A DNA stretch of 64,000 nucleotides, taken from NCBI RefSeq assembly GCF_900110245.1, contig NZ_FOCZ01000013.1, positions 62,001 through 126,000 on the forward strand, read 5' to 3'. Shown here one piece after another: positions 41,048 to 51,356 of the stretch (position 1 is the stretch's first letter; every line of letters starts with the position of its first letter). Source of the stretch: Niastella yeongjuensis. GTDB lineage: Bacteria; Bacteroidota; Bacteroidia; Chitinophagales; Chitinophagaceae. The notes under the pieces are model-generated. The model was given only the letters and a program-made list of their open reading frames with translations. It was not told where the DNA came from and did not search any database. The position numbers and the translations under genes were made by a program.

Positions 41048-44000
41048 GTGCTGCTGGTACTGATCGCCCTGATCATACTGGTATGGCTGTCCATACAGAC
41101 CACTCCGGTTCAAAACTGGCTGGTTAAACAGGTCACGGGCAAACTTTCCAAAAACCTCCACGCTACTGTACGTATCAAACACGTCGATTTCGCTTTATTC
41201 AATAAAATGGTGTTGCAGGGCACCCTCGTCAACGACCAGCACAACGATACCCTGTTGTATGCCGGCGCCGTAAAGGTGAACCTTACAGACTGGTTCTTCC
41301 TGAAAGACCGCGTAGTCCTCAGCTATATCGGGCTCGAAGATGCGTTCATTCAATTAAAACGCAGCGACAGTACCTGGAACTACCGATTTCTGGCAGACTA
41401 TTTCAGCAGCCCGCAAAAAAAAGAGCCTAAAAAACAGGATAACATTGACCTCGACCTCGAAAAGGTAGAATTACGCAATGTGCAATTGAAACAGCTCGAT
41501 GGCTGGCGCGGGGAAAACATGACCCTTCAACTTGCGTCCATGGATGTGAACGCCGACAAGATCAACCTGAAGAAAAAGATCGCCCACATCAACACCATCC
41601 ATATCGAAAAACCGGTTTTCGCCATTTACAACTACGATGGGAACCGGCCCGATTCACTGCGACCAAAGGACGATACCACCGCCATCATAAACGATCCCAA
41701 ACACCTGCGCTGGAACCCGGGCAACTGGGATATTGCCGTTAACCGGCTTACCCTGAATAAGGGCACGTTCTTTAACGATGTTTATACTGACAGAAAGCCC
41801 TATAATTACTTCGATGGCAACCACATCCAGTTTTCCGATATCAACGCCACCTTCGATAAAGTAGCTTTAAAACAGGATACCCTTTCGGCTGTTTTACGCC
41901 TTGCCACCAAAGAGCGCAGCGGATTCGTTGTTAAAAAACTCGCAGCCCGGGTTAAATGGCATCCGGAAGCTATGGAGTTTGCCCGGCTCGATATTCAAAC
42001 CAATCGCAGCCACCTGCAGAACTTCTTTGCCATGCGTTATACCACCTTCGATGACATGAGCGACTTTGTTGACAAGGTGCGCATGGAAGGTGACTTAACA
42101 AATGCTGTAATAAACAGCGACGACATCGCCTATTTTGCGCCCGAACTGCAAAACTGGAAAAAAGAGATCCGGCTCACCGGTAAAGTAAAAGGTACCATTG
42201 AAAACCTGACTGCCCGCAAACTGATCATAGAAGCAGGAAAGGATACTTACCTCAATGGAAATATCCGACTGAACAGCATGACCAATTTCGATAAATTCTA
42301 TATCGACTTTGAAGCAAATGAGTTCCGTACTACCTATCGCGATGCAGTCTCTATTATACCCGATCTTAAAGACATTACGCAACCCCGCCTCGATAAACTT
42401 GAATTCGTGCGCTTCAAGGGCAACTTCACCGGTTTTATAAAAGACTTTGTAACCTTTGGTACCCTTGAAACCAAACTGGGCGTAGTGGTAACCGACGTAA
42501 ACATGAAATTCCCCGACAATGCGCCCACCATTTACACCGGCGGTATTGAAACCAGGTCTTTTGCCCTGGGCGAATTTCTGGATGCCCCCCAGGTAGGCAA
42601 GATCGACTTTAAAGGTTCGGTAAATGGACATGGGTTGAAGTCGAATTCACTCAATGCCAAACTCGACGGGTTTATCCGTTCGCTCGATGTAAATAATTAC
42701 AATTACCAGAACATCATAGTAAAAGGAACGGTGGCCAAAAGGCTGTTCAATGGAGAGGTGATCAGCAACGATCCCAACTTAATGGCCCGCCTCAATGGGT
42801 TGATCGATTTCAGCCAGCAGGTACCCACCTTTAATTTCGACGCAGAAGTAAGCAAGGCCGATCTGCATAATATAAAACTAACCAGCGACAGTATTGAAGT
42901 AAAGGGTAAGTTCAGAATGAACTTCACTGGCAGCAATATCGATAACTTCCTGGGTACCGCCCGTATTTATGAAGCCTCCGTGCTAAAGAACAGCAAACCC
43001 ATTTCGTTCGATTCATTAAGCATTGAATCGAAAGCCATGGGCACCAACAAAGCGATCACGGTGGTAAGTAACGAATTTGATGTTGCCCTGGTAGGTGAAT
43101 TCTCTATCAAAGACCTACCCGATGCAGTAAGGTCATTCCTGAATAAATATTACCCCAGCTACATTAAGCCATCGCGCACCACCCTGAAGAATGAGAACTT
43201 CAGCTTTGTTTTCACCACCAAAAAAGTGGATGAATACATGAGCTTTATCGATAAAAACCTGAGCGGGTTTAACTACAGCACCGTTACCGGTAGCATCAAC
43301 ACCAAAGAAAACCTGCTCGACCTGAATGCAGAGGTACCGCAATTCGGTTATAAAAATGTGCTGTTTTATAACCTTAACCTGAAGGGCGCCGGTACTTACG
43401 ATACCCTGGGGCTCACCAGTTCCATTGCAGATGTATACATCAACGACAGCCTGCATTTTCCGGGAACTGATCTGCGGGTACGGTCGGCGAGCGATATGTC
43501 ACTGGTGCAATTGAAAACCGCTGCCAACCAAACGCTCAACTCGGCCGACTTGTTTGCCCGGGTTCAAACCATGCCTTCCGGTGTTCGCATCACCTTCAAT
43601 GAATCGAACTTTGATGTGAACGGTAAAAACTGGACTATTGAAAAGAATGGCGAACTGGTATTGAGTAAGGAACTGGTATCGGCGGATGGCGTAAAAATTT
43701 ACAACGGCCAGCAGGAAATACTGGTTACCACCCACCCTTCCGATGAAGGCAGTACCAACGATATAAAAGTAGAGCTCACCAAGGTGAACATTGGTGACTT
43801 TGCCCCCTATGTAGTGCCTGATAACCGGCTCGAGGGATTGCTGACCGCCAACGTAGACATCATCGATCCATTTGGCAAACTGTTGGTGGATATGCATGGT
43901 GATGCCGAACAATTCCGGCTCGATAACGACTCTATTGGCAAGTTGAAACTATCGGCCAGTTACAGCCAGCGCACCGGCAAGGTGAACTTTGGCACCGTTT

Positions 44001-45832
44001 CAGAAAACGACAAATACAATTTCGATCTTAAAGGCCTGTATGATCTGTCAGACACAGCCAATACAGCTCCGTTAGACATAACCAGCAATTTCAAGGACAC
44101 TAAAATCAATTTGCTCGACAAATACCTGAACGACGTGTTCACCGACCTGAGCGGGTATGCTACCGGTCAGCTGCGCATTGTGGGGCCGCCCAACAACCTG
44201 AAATACCTGGGCCGCATGCAACTGCGCGACGGAGAATTGCGGGTGATCTATACCAACGTATTGTACAAAATACCATCGGCCGTATTTGATTTTAAAGACG
44301 GCTCCATCGACTTTGGCTCTTTTGCCTTCAAAGACGAATTCGGTAATACCGCTCATCTTTCCAAAGGCGTTTTACACCACCAGGCCTTTGACGACCTGTT
44401 TTTTGACTTTGCCCTCAATACCAATAAATTATTGGTGTTGAACACCAATAGCTCCACCAAGGACCCGTTTTTTGGAACCCTATATGCCAAGGCAAACGCA
44501 ACCTTCAAAGGCCCGCTGGAAGACATGCGGCTCGATGTGCATGGGGAGCCGGCCGATAGTTCCAAACTCTATATCCGTTCCCAAACCGGCCGGGAAAGCG
44601 GACAGGCCAACTTTATTGTGTGGAAACAGTATGGTACAGAAATGAAAGCCGTGCGCAGCGCCGAAGAAAGCAACCTGCATGTATCCCTCGATGTAACAGC
44701 CAATAACCTGGCCAACATGTATGTGATCATCGATGAGTTAACCGGTGATATCATTCAGGCTAACGGCCATGGAAACCTTAAAATGGAAGCCAGTACAGAT
44801 GGGGATTTCACCATCAATGGCGTGTACAATATCGACCGCGGTAATTATAATTTCAATTTTCAATCCCTGCTGCGTAAACCATTTAAATTACAGGAAAACG
44901 CAGGTAACTATATTCAATGGCGGGGCGATCCATACGATGCCAATATAAAGATCGTAGCAGAATACGAAGCAGATGACGTACGCTTCAGTGACCTGGCAAC
45001 AGACGCCGTTTCGTATGCCAACTCAAATGTGAAAAAATACCGCGGTAAGGTAATTGTGGAAGCCGTACTCACCAAGAGCCTGATGAAACCTGATATTGCA
45101 TTCGACATCCTGCTGCCACCCAACAGCCCGTTAAAAGATGACCCGGATGCCCAGAACATTCTGCAGCTCATCAAACGCGATGTAAACGAGTTGAATAAAC
45201 AGGTGGCATTCCTGATCGTATTCAACAGTTTTGGCCCGGTATCGTCTGCGAGCAACCAAAGCGCGCTGGGTAATAATATCTTTAGTGGCGTGGTGGTGAA
45301 CAGTATTTCCGGTGTACTGTCCGGTGCATTGAGTAAACAATTCTCCAGCATCTTTCAGAAACTGTTTAACGATAAAAGCATTAAGGTAAACTTCAATGCC
45401 CAGCTGTACAATGGCTCCAACCTGGTTGATAACATCGACCGAAGCGGCAGACTGAATATCGACCGTACCAACCTCAACTTCAATATTGGTAAAAGCTTTC
45501 TGAATGAGCGGCTCACCTTTACGTTCGGTAGCGCCGTTGACTTTGGTTTATCGGCACAACAGGTGCAGGCTACCAAAAACCTCCAGTTCCTGCCCGATAT
45601 TTCAGCCGACTGGAAAATACGCCAGGACGGCAAACTCGTACTCACCTTCTTTTATCGCGACTCCTATAACTACCTCTCCGGTACCGGTGCCCGTCAAAAC
45701 CGTTCCGGCGCCAGTATCAGCTATCGCCGCGACTTTGAACACCTGAGCGAATTGTGGCGGGCCGATAGAAAGAAAAAGATCAGGCCGCCATTGGTGAATG
45801 ATACCTCCCGCGCAGATACAGGAAGCAATTAG
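41048..45832 (+). CDS. Translocation/assembly module TamB-like protein
   Basis: A very large protein of 1594 residues or slightly more, anchored at the inner membrane by an N-terminal segment (LLVLIALIILVWL) and spanning the periplasm as a long beta-helical, AsmA-like groove. The C-terminal 400 residues carry the TamB (DUF490) domain (GDIIQANGHGNLKMEAS, IQWRGDPYDANIKI, FNSFGPVS). TamB-like proteins move lipids or outer-membrane proteins across the periplasm. The in-frame sequence just before the GTG at 41048 reads L-R-K-F-W-K-I-S-R-T, the positively charged start expected before an anchor. Translation therefore probably begins at the CTG at 41018, not at 41048. No TamA-like partner is adjacent. 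Confidence 0.9.
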   Translation: MLLVLIALIILVWLSIQTTPVQNWLVKQVTGKLSKNLHATVRIKHVDFALFNKMVLQGTLVNDQHNDTLLYAGAVKVNLTDWFFLKDRVVLSYIGLEDAFIQLKRSDSTWNYRFLADYFSSPQKKEPKKQDNIDLDLEKVELRNVQLKQLDGWRGENMTLQLASMDVNADKINLKKKIAHINTIHIEKPVFAIYNYDGNRPDSLRPKDDTTAIINDPKHLRWNPGNWDIAVNRLTLNKGTFFNDVYTDRKPYNYFDGNHIQFSDINATFDKVALKQDTLSAVLRLATKERSGFVVKKLAARVKWHPEAMEFARLDIQTNRSHLQNFFAMRYTTFDDMSDFVDKVRMEGDLTNAVINSDDIAYFAPELQNWKKEIRLTGKVKGTIENLTARKLIIEAGKDTYLNGNIRLNSMTNFDKFYIDFEANEFRTTYRDAVSIIPDLKDITQPRLDKLEFVRFKGNFTGFIKDFVTFGTLETKLGVVVTDVNMKFPDNAPTIYTGGIETRSFALGEFLDAPQVGKIDFKGSVNGHGLKSNSLNAKLDGFIRSLDVNNYNYQNIIVKGTVAKRLFNGEVISNDPNLMARLNGLIDFSQQVPTFNFDAEVSKADLHNIKLTSDSIEVKGKFRMNFTGSNIDNFLGTARIYEASVLKNSKPISFDSLSIESKAMGTNKAITVVSNEFDVALVGEFSIKDLPDAVRSFLNKYYPSYIKPSRTTLKNENFSFVFTTKKVDEYMSFIDKNLSGFNYSTVTGSINTKENLLDLNAEVPQFGYKNVLFYNLNLKGAGTYDTLGLTSSIADVYINDSLHFPGTDLRVRSASDMSLVQLKTAANQTLNSADLFARVQTMPSGVRITFNESNFDVNGKNWTIEKNGELVLSKELVSADGVKIYNGQQEILVTTHPSDEGSTNDIKVELTKVNIGDFAPYVVPDNRLEGLLTANVDIIDPFGKLLVDMHGDAEQFRLDNDSIGKLKLSASYSQRTGKVNFGTVSENDKYNFDLKGLYDLSDTANTAPLDITSNFKDTKINLLDKYLNDVFTDLSGYATGQLRIVGPPNNLKYLGRMQLRDGELRVIYTNVLYKIPSAVFDFKDGSIDFGSFAFKDEFGNTAHLSKGVLHHQAFDDLFFDFALNTNKLLVLNTNSSTKDPFFGTLYAKANATFKGPLEDMRLDVHGEPADSSKLYIRSQTGRESGQANFIVWKQYGTEMKAVRSAEESNLHVSLDVTANNLANMYVIIDELTGDIIQANGHGNLKMEASTDGDFTINGVYNIDRGNYNFNFQSLLRKPFKLQENAGNYIQWRGDPYDANIKIVAEYEADDVRFSDLATDAVSYANSNVKKYRGKVIVEAVLTKSLMKPDIAFDILLPPNSPLKDDPDAQNILQLIKRDVNELNKQVAFLIVFNSFGPVSSASNQSALGNNIFSGVVVNSISGVLSGALSKQFSSIFQKLFNDKSIKVNFNAQLYNGSNLVDNIDRSGRLNIDRTNLNFNIGKSFLNERLTFTFGSAVDFGLSAQQVQATKNLQFLPDISADWKIRQDGKLVLTFFYRDSYNYLSGTGARQNRSGASISYRRDFEHLSELWRADRKKKIRPPLVNDTSRADTGSN

Positions 45833-45930
45833 CAATAAACGAAAAAAGCCATCCCGAATAAACGAGACGGCTATTAAAATGGCGCATTAAATTCAGTTTG
45901 GAAGAAATTAATAGGGCATTCGCCAAATCC

Positions 45931-45966
45931 CTTATCAACTTGTCAACTTATTAACCCTATCAACTA
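45931..45966. repeat. Octamer array supplying the ribBA stop codon
   Basis: CTTATCAA, CTTGTCAA, CTTATTAA, then CCCTATCAA and CTA. The final CTA (45964-45966) is the TAG stop of ribBA read on the minus strand. Confidence 0.8.
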
Positions 45967-47166
45967 TTTTTTCAGAATCTCGTGACCGAGTTTATCTCTT
46001 TTGGTAGTAAGGTATTTCTCATTATGCGGATTGGGCACCACCTCAATAGGAACAGCTTCTACAATTTCCAATCCATAGCCCAACAATCCGGCACGTTTTC
46101 TTGGATTGTTGCTCAGCAAACGCAACTTGGAGATCCCCAGGTAACGTAAGATCTGGGCGCCAATACCATAATCGCGTTTATCCATCGGAAAGCCCAGGTG
46201 CAGGTTGGCTTCAACGGTATCGAAACCGCTTTCCTGCAATTTGTATGCTTTCAGTTTATTCACCAGACCAATACCCCTGCCCTCCTGGTTCATGTATAAG
46301 ATCACGCCCTTGCCTTCCTTTTCAACCTGTTCCATAGCAGCGTGCAGTTGTTCACCGCAATCGCAACGCATGGAACCCAGAATATCTCCGGTAAAGCAGG
46401 ATGAGTGAACCCGAACCAACACAGGTTCGTCTTTTTGCCATTCCCCTTTTATCAAGGCCAGGTGTTCATTGGAAGTGCCTTTTTCGTTAAAGGCAATCAG
46501 TTTAAAATTGCCCCATTTGGTGGGCATATCAACCCGTACAATTTCTTCTATCAGCGAATCCGTTTTCAACCGGTATTCGATCAGGTCTTTTATGGAGATC
46601 AGTTTCAGGTCAAATTTTTTGGCAATTTCCTCCAGTTCAGGTAAGCGGGCCATAGAACCATCATCGTTCATGATCTCTACCAGCACACTCGCAGGCCTGA
46701 AACCAGCCAATCGGGCCAGGTCGTTACCAGCTTCGGTATGGCCGGCACGGCGTAAAACCCCACCTCTTTTAGCCCGCAGGGGGAATATATGTCCCGGACG
46801 GCCCAGGTCTTCGGGTTTGGTATTGGGGTCAATCAATGCCTGGATGGTTTTTGACCGGTCGTGAGCCGAAATACCGGATGTACAGCCATGTCCCAGCAGG
46901 TCTACCGATACGGTAAAAGCAGTTTCGTGCAGGGCCGTATTATTATTAACCATCAGGTCGAGTTGTAATTCCGCGCAGCGGTCCTCCTCCAACGGGGCAC
47001 AAATAAGGCCCCGCCCGTATTTACTCATAAAATTCACTACCTCAGGGGTTACATTTTCTGCAGCGGTCAAAAAATCACCCTCATTTTCACGGTCTTCGTC
47101 ATCCACTACAATTACCAGTTTACCATTTTTTATATCCTCTATGGCACTTTCTATGGAATCGAGCAT
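45964..47166 (-). CDS. ribBA: Bifunctional 3,4-dihydroxy-2-butanone-4-phosphate synthase / GTP cyclohydrolase II
   Basis: A 400-residue bifunctional enzyme of riboflavin synthesis. The N-terminal half (1-200) is the RibB domain ([48 protein letters not shown]). The C-terminal half (205-400) is RibA, with its zinc cysteines in [19 protein letters not shown] and the GTP-binding [11 protein letters not shown]. Both active sites look complete. No FMN riboswitch sequence is visible in the 5' region, and no other riboflavin gene is in the window. Confidence 0.96.
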   Translation of the reverse strand: MLDSIESAIEDIKNGKLVIVVDDEDRENEGDFLTAAENVTPEVVNFMSKYGRGLICAPLEEDRCAELQLDLMVNNNTALHETAFTVSVDLLGHGCTSGISAHDRSKTIQALIDPNTKPEDLGRPGHIFPLRAKRGGVLRRAGHTEAGNDLARLAGFRPASVLVEIMNDDGSMARLPELEEIAKKFDLKLISIKDLIEYRLKTDSLIEEIVRVDMPTKWGNFKLIAFNEKGTSNEHLALIKGEWQKDEPVLVRVHSSCFTGDILGSMRCDCGEQLHAAMEQVEKEGKGVILYMNQEGRGIGLVNKLKAYKLQESGFDTVEANLHLGFPMDKRDYGIGAQILRYLGISKLRLLSNNPRKRAGLLGYGLEIVEAVPIEVVPNPHNEKYLTTKRDKLGHEILKK

Positions 47167-47682
47167 GTTATCAAAATTTCGGCAAAGTTAAACAAAACAG
47201 GGAAGCAAACAGCCCGGCCAAATGAGCGGGAAAAAGCCGCCGGAAAACCAGCCTAACCTTTACCAATGCTTATAATCACCTGATTATTTGCTCTCTAGGA
47301 CAGATATACAACGCGCCAGTGAACGAATTGTTCACTCAATTGGCTTTCATCTTCTTTACGGCTCCCTTCCTTTTGGGGTTGCCTCACCAACAACTGGCAA
47401 ATAATATTTATTTGACGTTTAGCCTTCATGCAGCCTTTTAAGAATTTGGATTGCCTGTATGTCTTACGGATAAATTTGGGTTACACCATCAAACAGACCG
47501 AGCAATCATGGCAACATAGTTATCCGGGTGATGTTCAGTGTAGGTGTTAGCGTTAATGATCTGTCAACTAATGATTCACTTTGCCAATAACGATACTGTT
47601 ACTTTCGAAGCCATTCATACGAAGCAGCAAAGCGGTGCATTTTTCAGGTTTATCAATTAATAAAAGTTACTACAACAATTAT

Positions 47683-47717
47683 AAAAGGCCATCCAGATGA
47701 ATCAGGCGGGCCTTTTT
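47683..47717 (+). terminator. Terminator-like hairpin with no annotated gene before it
   Basis: Stem AAAAGGCC (47683-47690) and GGCCTTTT (47709-47716), with a run of five T. No known gene lies upstream on this strand within 3 kb except TamB, so it may end a small RNA or a microprotein transcript. Confidence 0.65.
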
Positions 47718-47753
47718 ATGCGTACATTGTATTACCTAACCAACTGCTAAATG

Positions 47754-47802
47754 TCAGAATCTAACAATTGTAAGATTCTAACATTTGTAAGATTCTAACT
47801 GC
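47754..47802. repeat. 17-bp direct repeats upstream of the Oar-like receptor
   Basis: Three near-identical units with the core TAAGATTCTAAC in 17-bp spacing (TCAGAATCTAACAATTG, TAAGATTCTAACATTTG, then TAAGATTCTAACTGC). They lie about 150 bp before the ATG. Iterated sites of this kind can be operators for a regulator binding on one face of the helix at 17-bp steps. Confidence 0.75.
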
Positions 47803-47952
47803 TAAAAAGTAATTGAATAACTTCCGGTTAACAAGATCTCTAAAAATGTATATCAAATAGGGAGATTTAATTATTTGGTAATAAGCAGTAATGGATTAAC
47901 GTAATAGCAGCCATGTTATTTTGCATCTGAATTAAAACCAAACAAGTTCAAA

Positions 47953-50900
47953 ATGAGAAATTCCAAGGTTTTTCTATTAACCCTGCTACTGCTTTGTGCC
48001 AGCATGGCCATCAGTTATGCTCAGGTAACAACCAGTAACATGACGGGGCTTATTAAAACTTCAAAAGGCGAGGCACTTTCAGGAGCATCCGTTGTTGCCG
48101 TTCACAACCCCACCGGCACCAAGTATACAACATTAACCTCTAAAAACGGACGATTCAATTTAAGTAACATACAACCAGGTGGACCTTACACTATTGATAT
48201 CAGTTATGTAGGATATTCCACTGAAAAGAGAGAGAATGTATACCTGAGTTTGGGTGAAACAGGTATCATAAATATTGAAATGGGCGAAACCACCAAGGAA
48301 TTATCTACTGTAACCGTATCAGGTGCGCGGAGAATGCAGCCTGTTGCGAAAGGTGGAGTAGAGTCTGTTATTGGAAGAGATAAAATGCAAAACGCGCCTT
48401 CTGTAGGCCGTAACCTTGCAGATTATTTCCGACTGGTTCCACAGGCTAAAACAACCTTTGGCGGTGGTATTTCAATTGCCGGACAAAACAATCGTTACAA
48501 CCAGTTAATGATCGATGGTGCAACCAACAACGACAACTTCGGTTTAAGTGACCAGGGTACTAACGGTGGTCAAACAGGTGCACCTCCCATTAGTATCGAT
48601 GCCATTGAAGCCATTCAGGTAGGTATTTCTCCTTACGACGTTTCACTGGGTAACTTTACCGGCGGTACTATCAATGCTATCACTAAAAGCGGTACCAATC
48701 GCTTTACCGGTTCAGCATACTATGTTAACCGCAATGAAGGCATAGCCGGAAAGACGCCAACCGGTGATAAAGACAATGCAAAGAAACTGGCTGACTTCAA
48801 AAGCAATACTGTTGGTTTTACAGCAGGCGGGCCAATTATCAAGAACAAATTGTTCTTCTTCGTGAGTGGCGAAATACAACAAAATACCACTCCACAACCT
48901 TTCGACCCCGGTACGTTTGCTAATAAAAACTTCCAGGATTCTGTTGCACAGATCGTTGCAAAGCTGAAAAATGACTACAAGTACGATCCAGGTGAGTACC
49001 TGAACATTCCGGATAAATTAAAAAGTAATAAAATTGCAGGTAAATTAACCTGGAATATCAATAGCAAAAACCGCCTGAACGTTTCTTACCGGTACACTAA
49101 ATCAACCAGGTATTTAACAAGCGCTACCACAAGTACTAAAGTAAACTTTTATAACGGCGGATATTTGTTCCCCAGTACCACCAATTCAGTATCTGCAGAG
49201 TTGAACTCAAACATTACTAATAACATTTCGAACAAGTTACTGGTTACTTATACAAAAGTATTCGATGATAGGGATCCGCTGGGTATGGAACTTCCCCGTG
49301 TTACCTTAAACTCAGCCAATGCTACAAGCTATGTGTTTGGAACCGAAAACTTTTCAACTGCCAACCAGTTAAAGCAGAACAACTTCAATGTATATGACGA
49401 ATTCAAATATACAATGGGAACGCACCAATTAAAGGCTGGTATTGATGTTGAAGCAAGCAAATCTTACAACCTTTTCATCGGTAACTCCTTCGGATCATAC
49501 ACCTATGCCAGCGTGTTGGATTTCCTGACTGATAAGACACCTTCTGGTTACAGTCGTTCTTTTTCATTGTTGGATAACATTAACGGTGATGGTAGTGCAG
49601 CAGCGCCAACCTTCAAAACATTGCGTTTAGGTTTCTTTTTGGGTGATGACTGGAACGTAAGCAATAACTTAAAACTGAACTATGGCGTACGATTCGACAA
49701 TTTCACCTATCTGGATAAACCCAATACCGATACCTTCTTCAACAACATGGCCGTCCCTGCCATTTCGCAATACTACGATATGCAAGGCGCCCGGTCAGGC
49801 CAAAAACCAAATTCGGTACTTAGCGTGTCACCACGTATCGGATTTACTTACTCGCTGCCTGCACAAAATATGCGGATAAGAGGTGGTGTTGGTTTGTTTA
49901 CAGGCCGTGTACCATTGGTATGGCCTGGTGGCATGTATAACAACTCAGGTGTAACTGTAGGTGGTATCTCATTCAGCGCCAGCGCAACCAATCCTATGCC
50001 TGCCAAAATCAAATTCCAACCGGACGTAAACAGTCAATATACCCCACTAGATTTTGGGCAAACAGTTAAAGTACCATCAGGAGAAATAGATCTGATTGCC
50101 AAAAATCTCAAATTGCCGAAAGTATTGAAGACTTCAATCGGAGTGGATAAAACATTCGGTGATGGTTTTAATCTGTCTGCTGACCTGTTATTCCAGAAAA
50201 ATATCAACGAGATTATTTACATCAATGCATTGGCTGCACCCGGCGGAAAGAATTCATTTGGCCAGGATGTTTATCTTACCAGTGCGCTTAAATATAATAC
50301 CATTGATATGGACCCGAACACCGCAGGTGTTCAAAACCCATACAGCACTGGTATCTTTATCATCGAGAATGCCAAGAAGAACAAAGGGTATGCATACAAT
50401 GCATCAGCAGTACTTGATAAAACTTTTGCCGGTGGCTGGAATGCCAATGTGAGTTATTCATATGGAGATTCTTATGCTCTTTTTGATGGTACCAGTTCAC
50501 AAAACAGTTCGCAATGGCGCTATATGGAAACATCTACAGGCAGAAATGCCCTGACCAGAAGCCGTTCTGATTTTGCCCAGAAACACCGCATCAACGCATA
50601 CGTTTCTAAAAAATTCGAGTATGCAGGAAACCTGGCAACAACTGTTACCCTGTTTTACAATGGTCAGTCAGGAACTCCTTTCTCATATGTTTACTCAAGG
50701 AGCATGCTATATGATTATGGAGGTATGAATGCCGAAACCAACGATCTGATCTACATCCCTAAAGATGAAGCTGACTGGGACAAATATGCCAAGGATTGGT
50801 CAGAGTCTAACGGAACTGTCCATACCGTACAGGAGCAATGGGAAGCGCTGAATTCCTTTATTGACAAGGACAAATATTTAAGCAAACACCGCGGAGAATT

Positions 50901-51258
50901 TGCAAAACGCAATGGTGGCAACCTGCCTTTCAGCCATCAGTTAGATCTTACTATCCGCCAGGACTTCATATTGAAAACCAAAGAGAGCAAAAACACGCTG
51001 TCAGTTCAATTTGACATGTTCAACTTCAGTAACTTCCTGAACAGAAACTGGGGCCGGATCTATGCTACACCTGGTGTAGACCAATACAGCTTGATAAGCA
51101 TGGATGGATACACGCTTGTTAATGGCGTTTATCAACCTTCACTTTCTTACCGGAACCTTAGTAACAGAGCTCCCTATGATGTGTTGGATGTAAGAAGCAA
51201 TGCTTACAATGCTTCACGCTGGAGAGGTCAGTTGACCGTTCGTTATACTTTTAACTAA
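47953..51258 (+). CDS. Oar-like TonB-dependent outer-membrane receptor
   Basis: An 1101-residue protein. A signal peptide (1-23, ending SYAQ) is followed by a CarboxypepD_reg domain at about 28-110 (GLIKTSKGEALSGASV), a plug (DGATNNDNFG, IDAIEAIQVGISPYDVSLG) and a large beta-barrel ending in RYTFN. This domain order matches the Oar/OmpA-related receptors of Bacteroidota and myxobacteria, known for roles in adhesion, vesicle release or peptide uptake. No SusD partner is adjacent, which separates it from the SusC at 3337. It has its own strong terminator. Confidence 0.92.
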   Translation: MRNSKVFLLTLLLLCASMAISYAQVTTSNMTGLIKTSKGEALSGASVVAVHNPTGTKYTTLTSKNGRFNLSNIQPGGPYTIDISYVGYSTEKRENVYLSLGETGIINIEMGETTKELSTVTVSGARRMQPVAKGGVESVIGRDKMQNAPSVGRNLADYFRLVPQAKTTFGGGISIAGQNNRYNQLMIDGATNNDNFGLSDQGTNGGQTGAPPISIDAIEAIQVGISPYDVSLGNFTGGTINAITKSGTNRFTGSAYYVNRNEGIAGKTPTGDKDNAKKLADFKSNTVGFTAGGPIIKNKLFFFVSGEIQQNTTPQPFDPGTFANKNFQDSVAQIVAKLKNDYKYDPGEYLNIPDKLKSNKIAGKLTWNINSKNRLNVSYRYTKSTRYLTSATTSTKVNFYNGGYLFPSTTNSVSAELNSNITNNISNKLLVTYTKVFDDRDPLGMELPRVTLNSANATSYVFGTENFSTANQLKQNNFNVYDEFKYTMGTHQLKAGIDVEASKSYNLFIGNSFGSYTYASVLDFLTDKTPSGYSRSFSLLDNINGDGSAAAPTFKTLRLGFFLGDDWNVSNNLKLNYGVRFDNFTYLDKPNTDTFFNNMAVPAISQYYDMQGARSGQKPNSVLSVSPRIGFTYSLPAQNMRIRGGVGLFTGRVPLVWPGGMYNNSGVTVGGISFSASATNPMPAKIKFQPDVNSQYTPLDFGQTVKVPSGEIDLIAKNLKLPKVLKTSIGVDKTFGDGFNLSADLLFQKNINEIIYINALAAPGGKNSFGQDVYLTSALKYNTIDMDPNTAGVQNPYSTGIFIIENAKKNKGYAYNASAVLDKTFAGGWNANVSYSYGDSYALFDGTSSQNSSQWRYMETSTGRNALTRSRSDFAQKHRINAYVSKKFEYAGNLATTVTLFYNGQSGTPFSYVYSRSMLYDYGGMNAETNDLIYIPKDEADWDKYAKDWSESNGTVHTVQEQWEALNSFIDKDKYLSKHRGEFAKRNGGNLPFSHQLDLTIRQDFILKTKESKNTLSVQFDMFNFSNFLNRNWGRIYATPGVDQYSLISMDGYTLVNGVYQPSLSYRNLSNRAPYDVLDVRSNAYNASRWRGQLTVRYTFN

Positions 51259-51270
51259 TAAGACTAGTTA

Positions 51271-51315
51271 TAAATAAAAAGGGGCCCCGATTAAATCGGG
51301 GCCCCTTTTTATTTA
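51271..51315. terminator. Strong bidirectional terminator
   Basis: Perfect stem of about 21 bp with the GC-rich core GGGGCCCCGAT / ATCGGGGCCCC and flanking A- and T-runs, between the receptor (plus) and the esterase (minus, ends 51357). Confidence 0.95.
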
Positions 51316-51356
51316 TAGAGAAAACAATTTCCTGTCTTTGACCTACAAACTATAAA

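Larger units (their letters stand above)
47167..47952. other. 786-bp divergent gap with repeats and an orphan terminator
   Basis: The gap between ribBA (minus) and the Oar-like receptor (plus) holds a possible 29-codon frame (47571-47660), an orphan terminator-like hairpin (47683-47717) and a set of 17-bp repeats (47754-47802). A TTATTTTG string near 47913 is one base away from the TAnnTTTG promoter box. The first 300 bp show nothing I can name. Confidence 0.4.

Noticed and set aside
40832-41182. 116-codon minus-strand frame overlapping the start of the TamB-like gene
   Set aside because: Shadow frame; it lacks family similarity and overlaps a well-supported gene.
47167-47300. FMN riboswitch upstream of ribBA
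   Set aside because: None of the conserved RFN elements can be recognised in the leader sequence.
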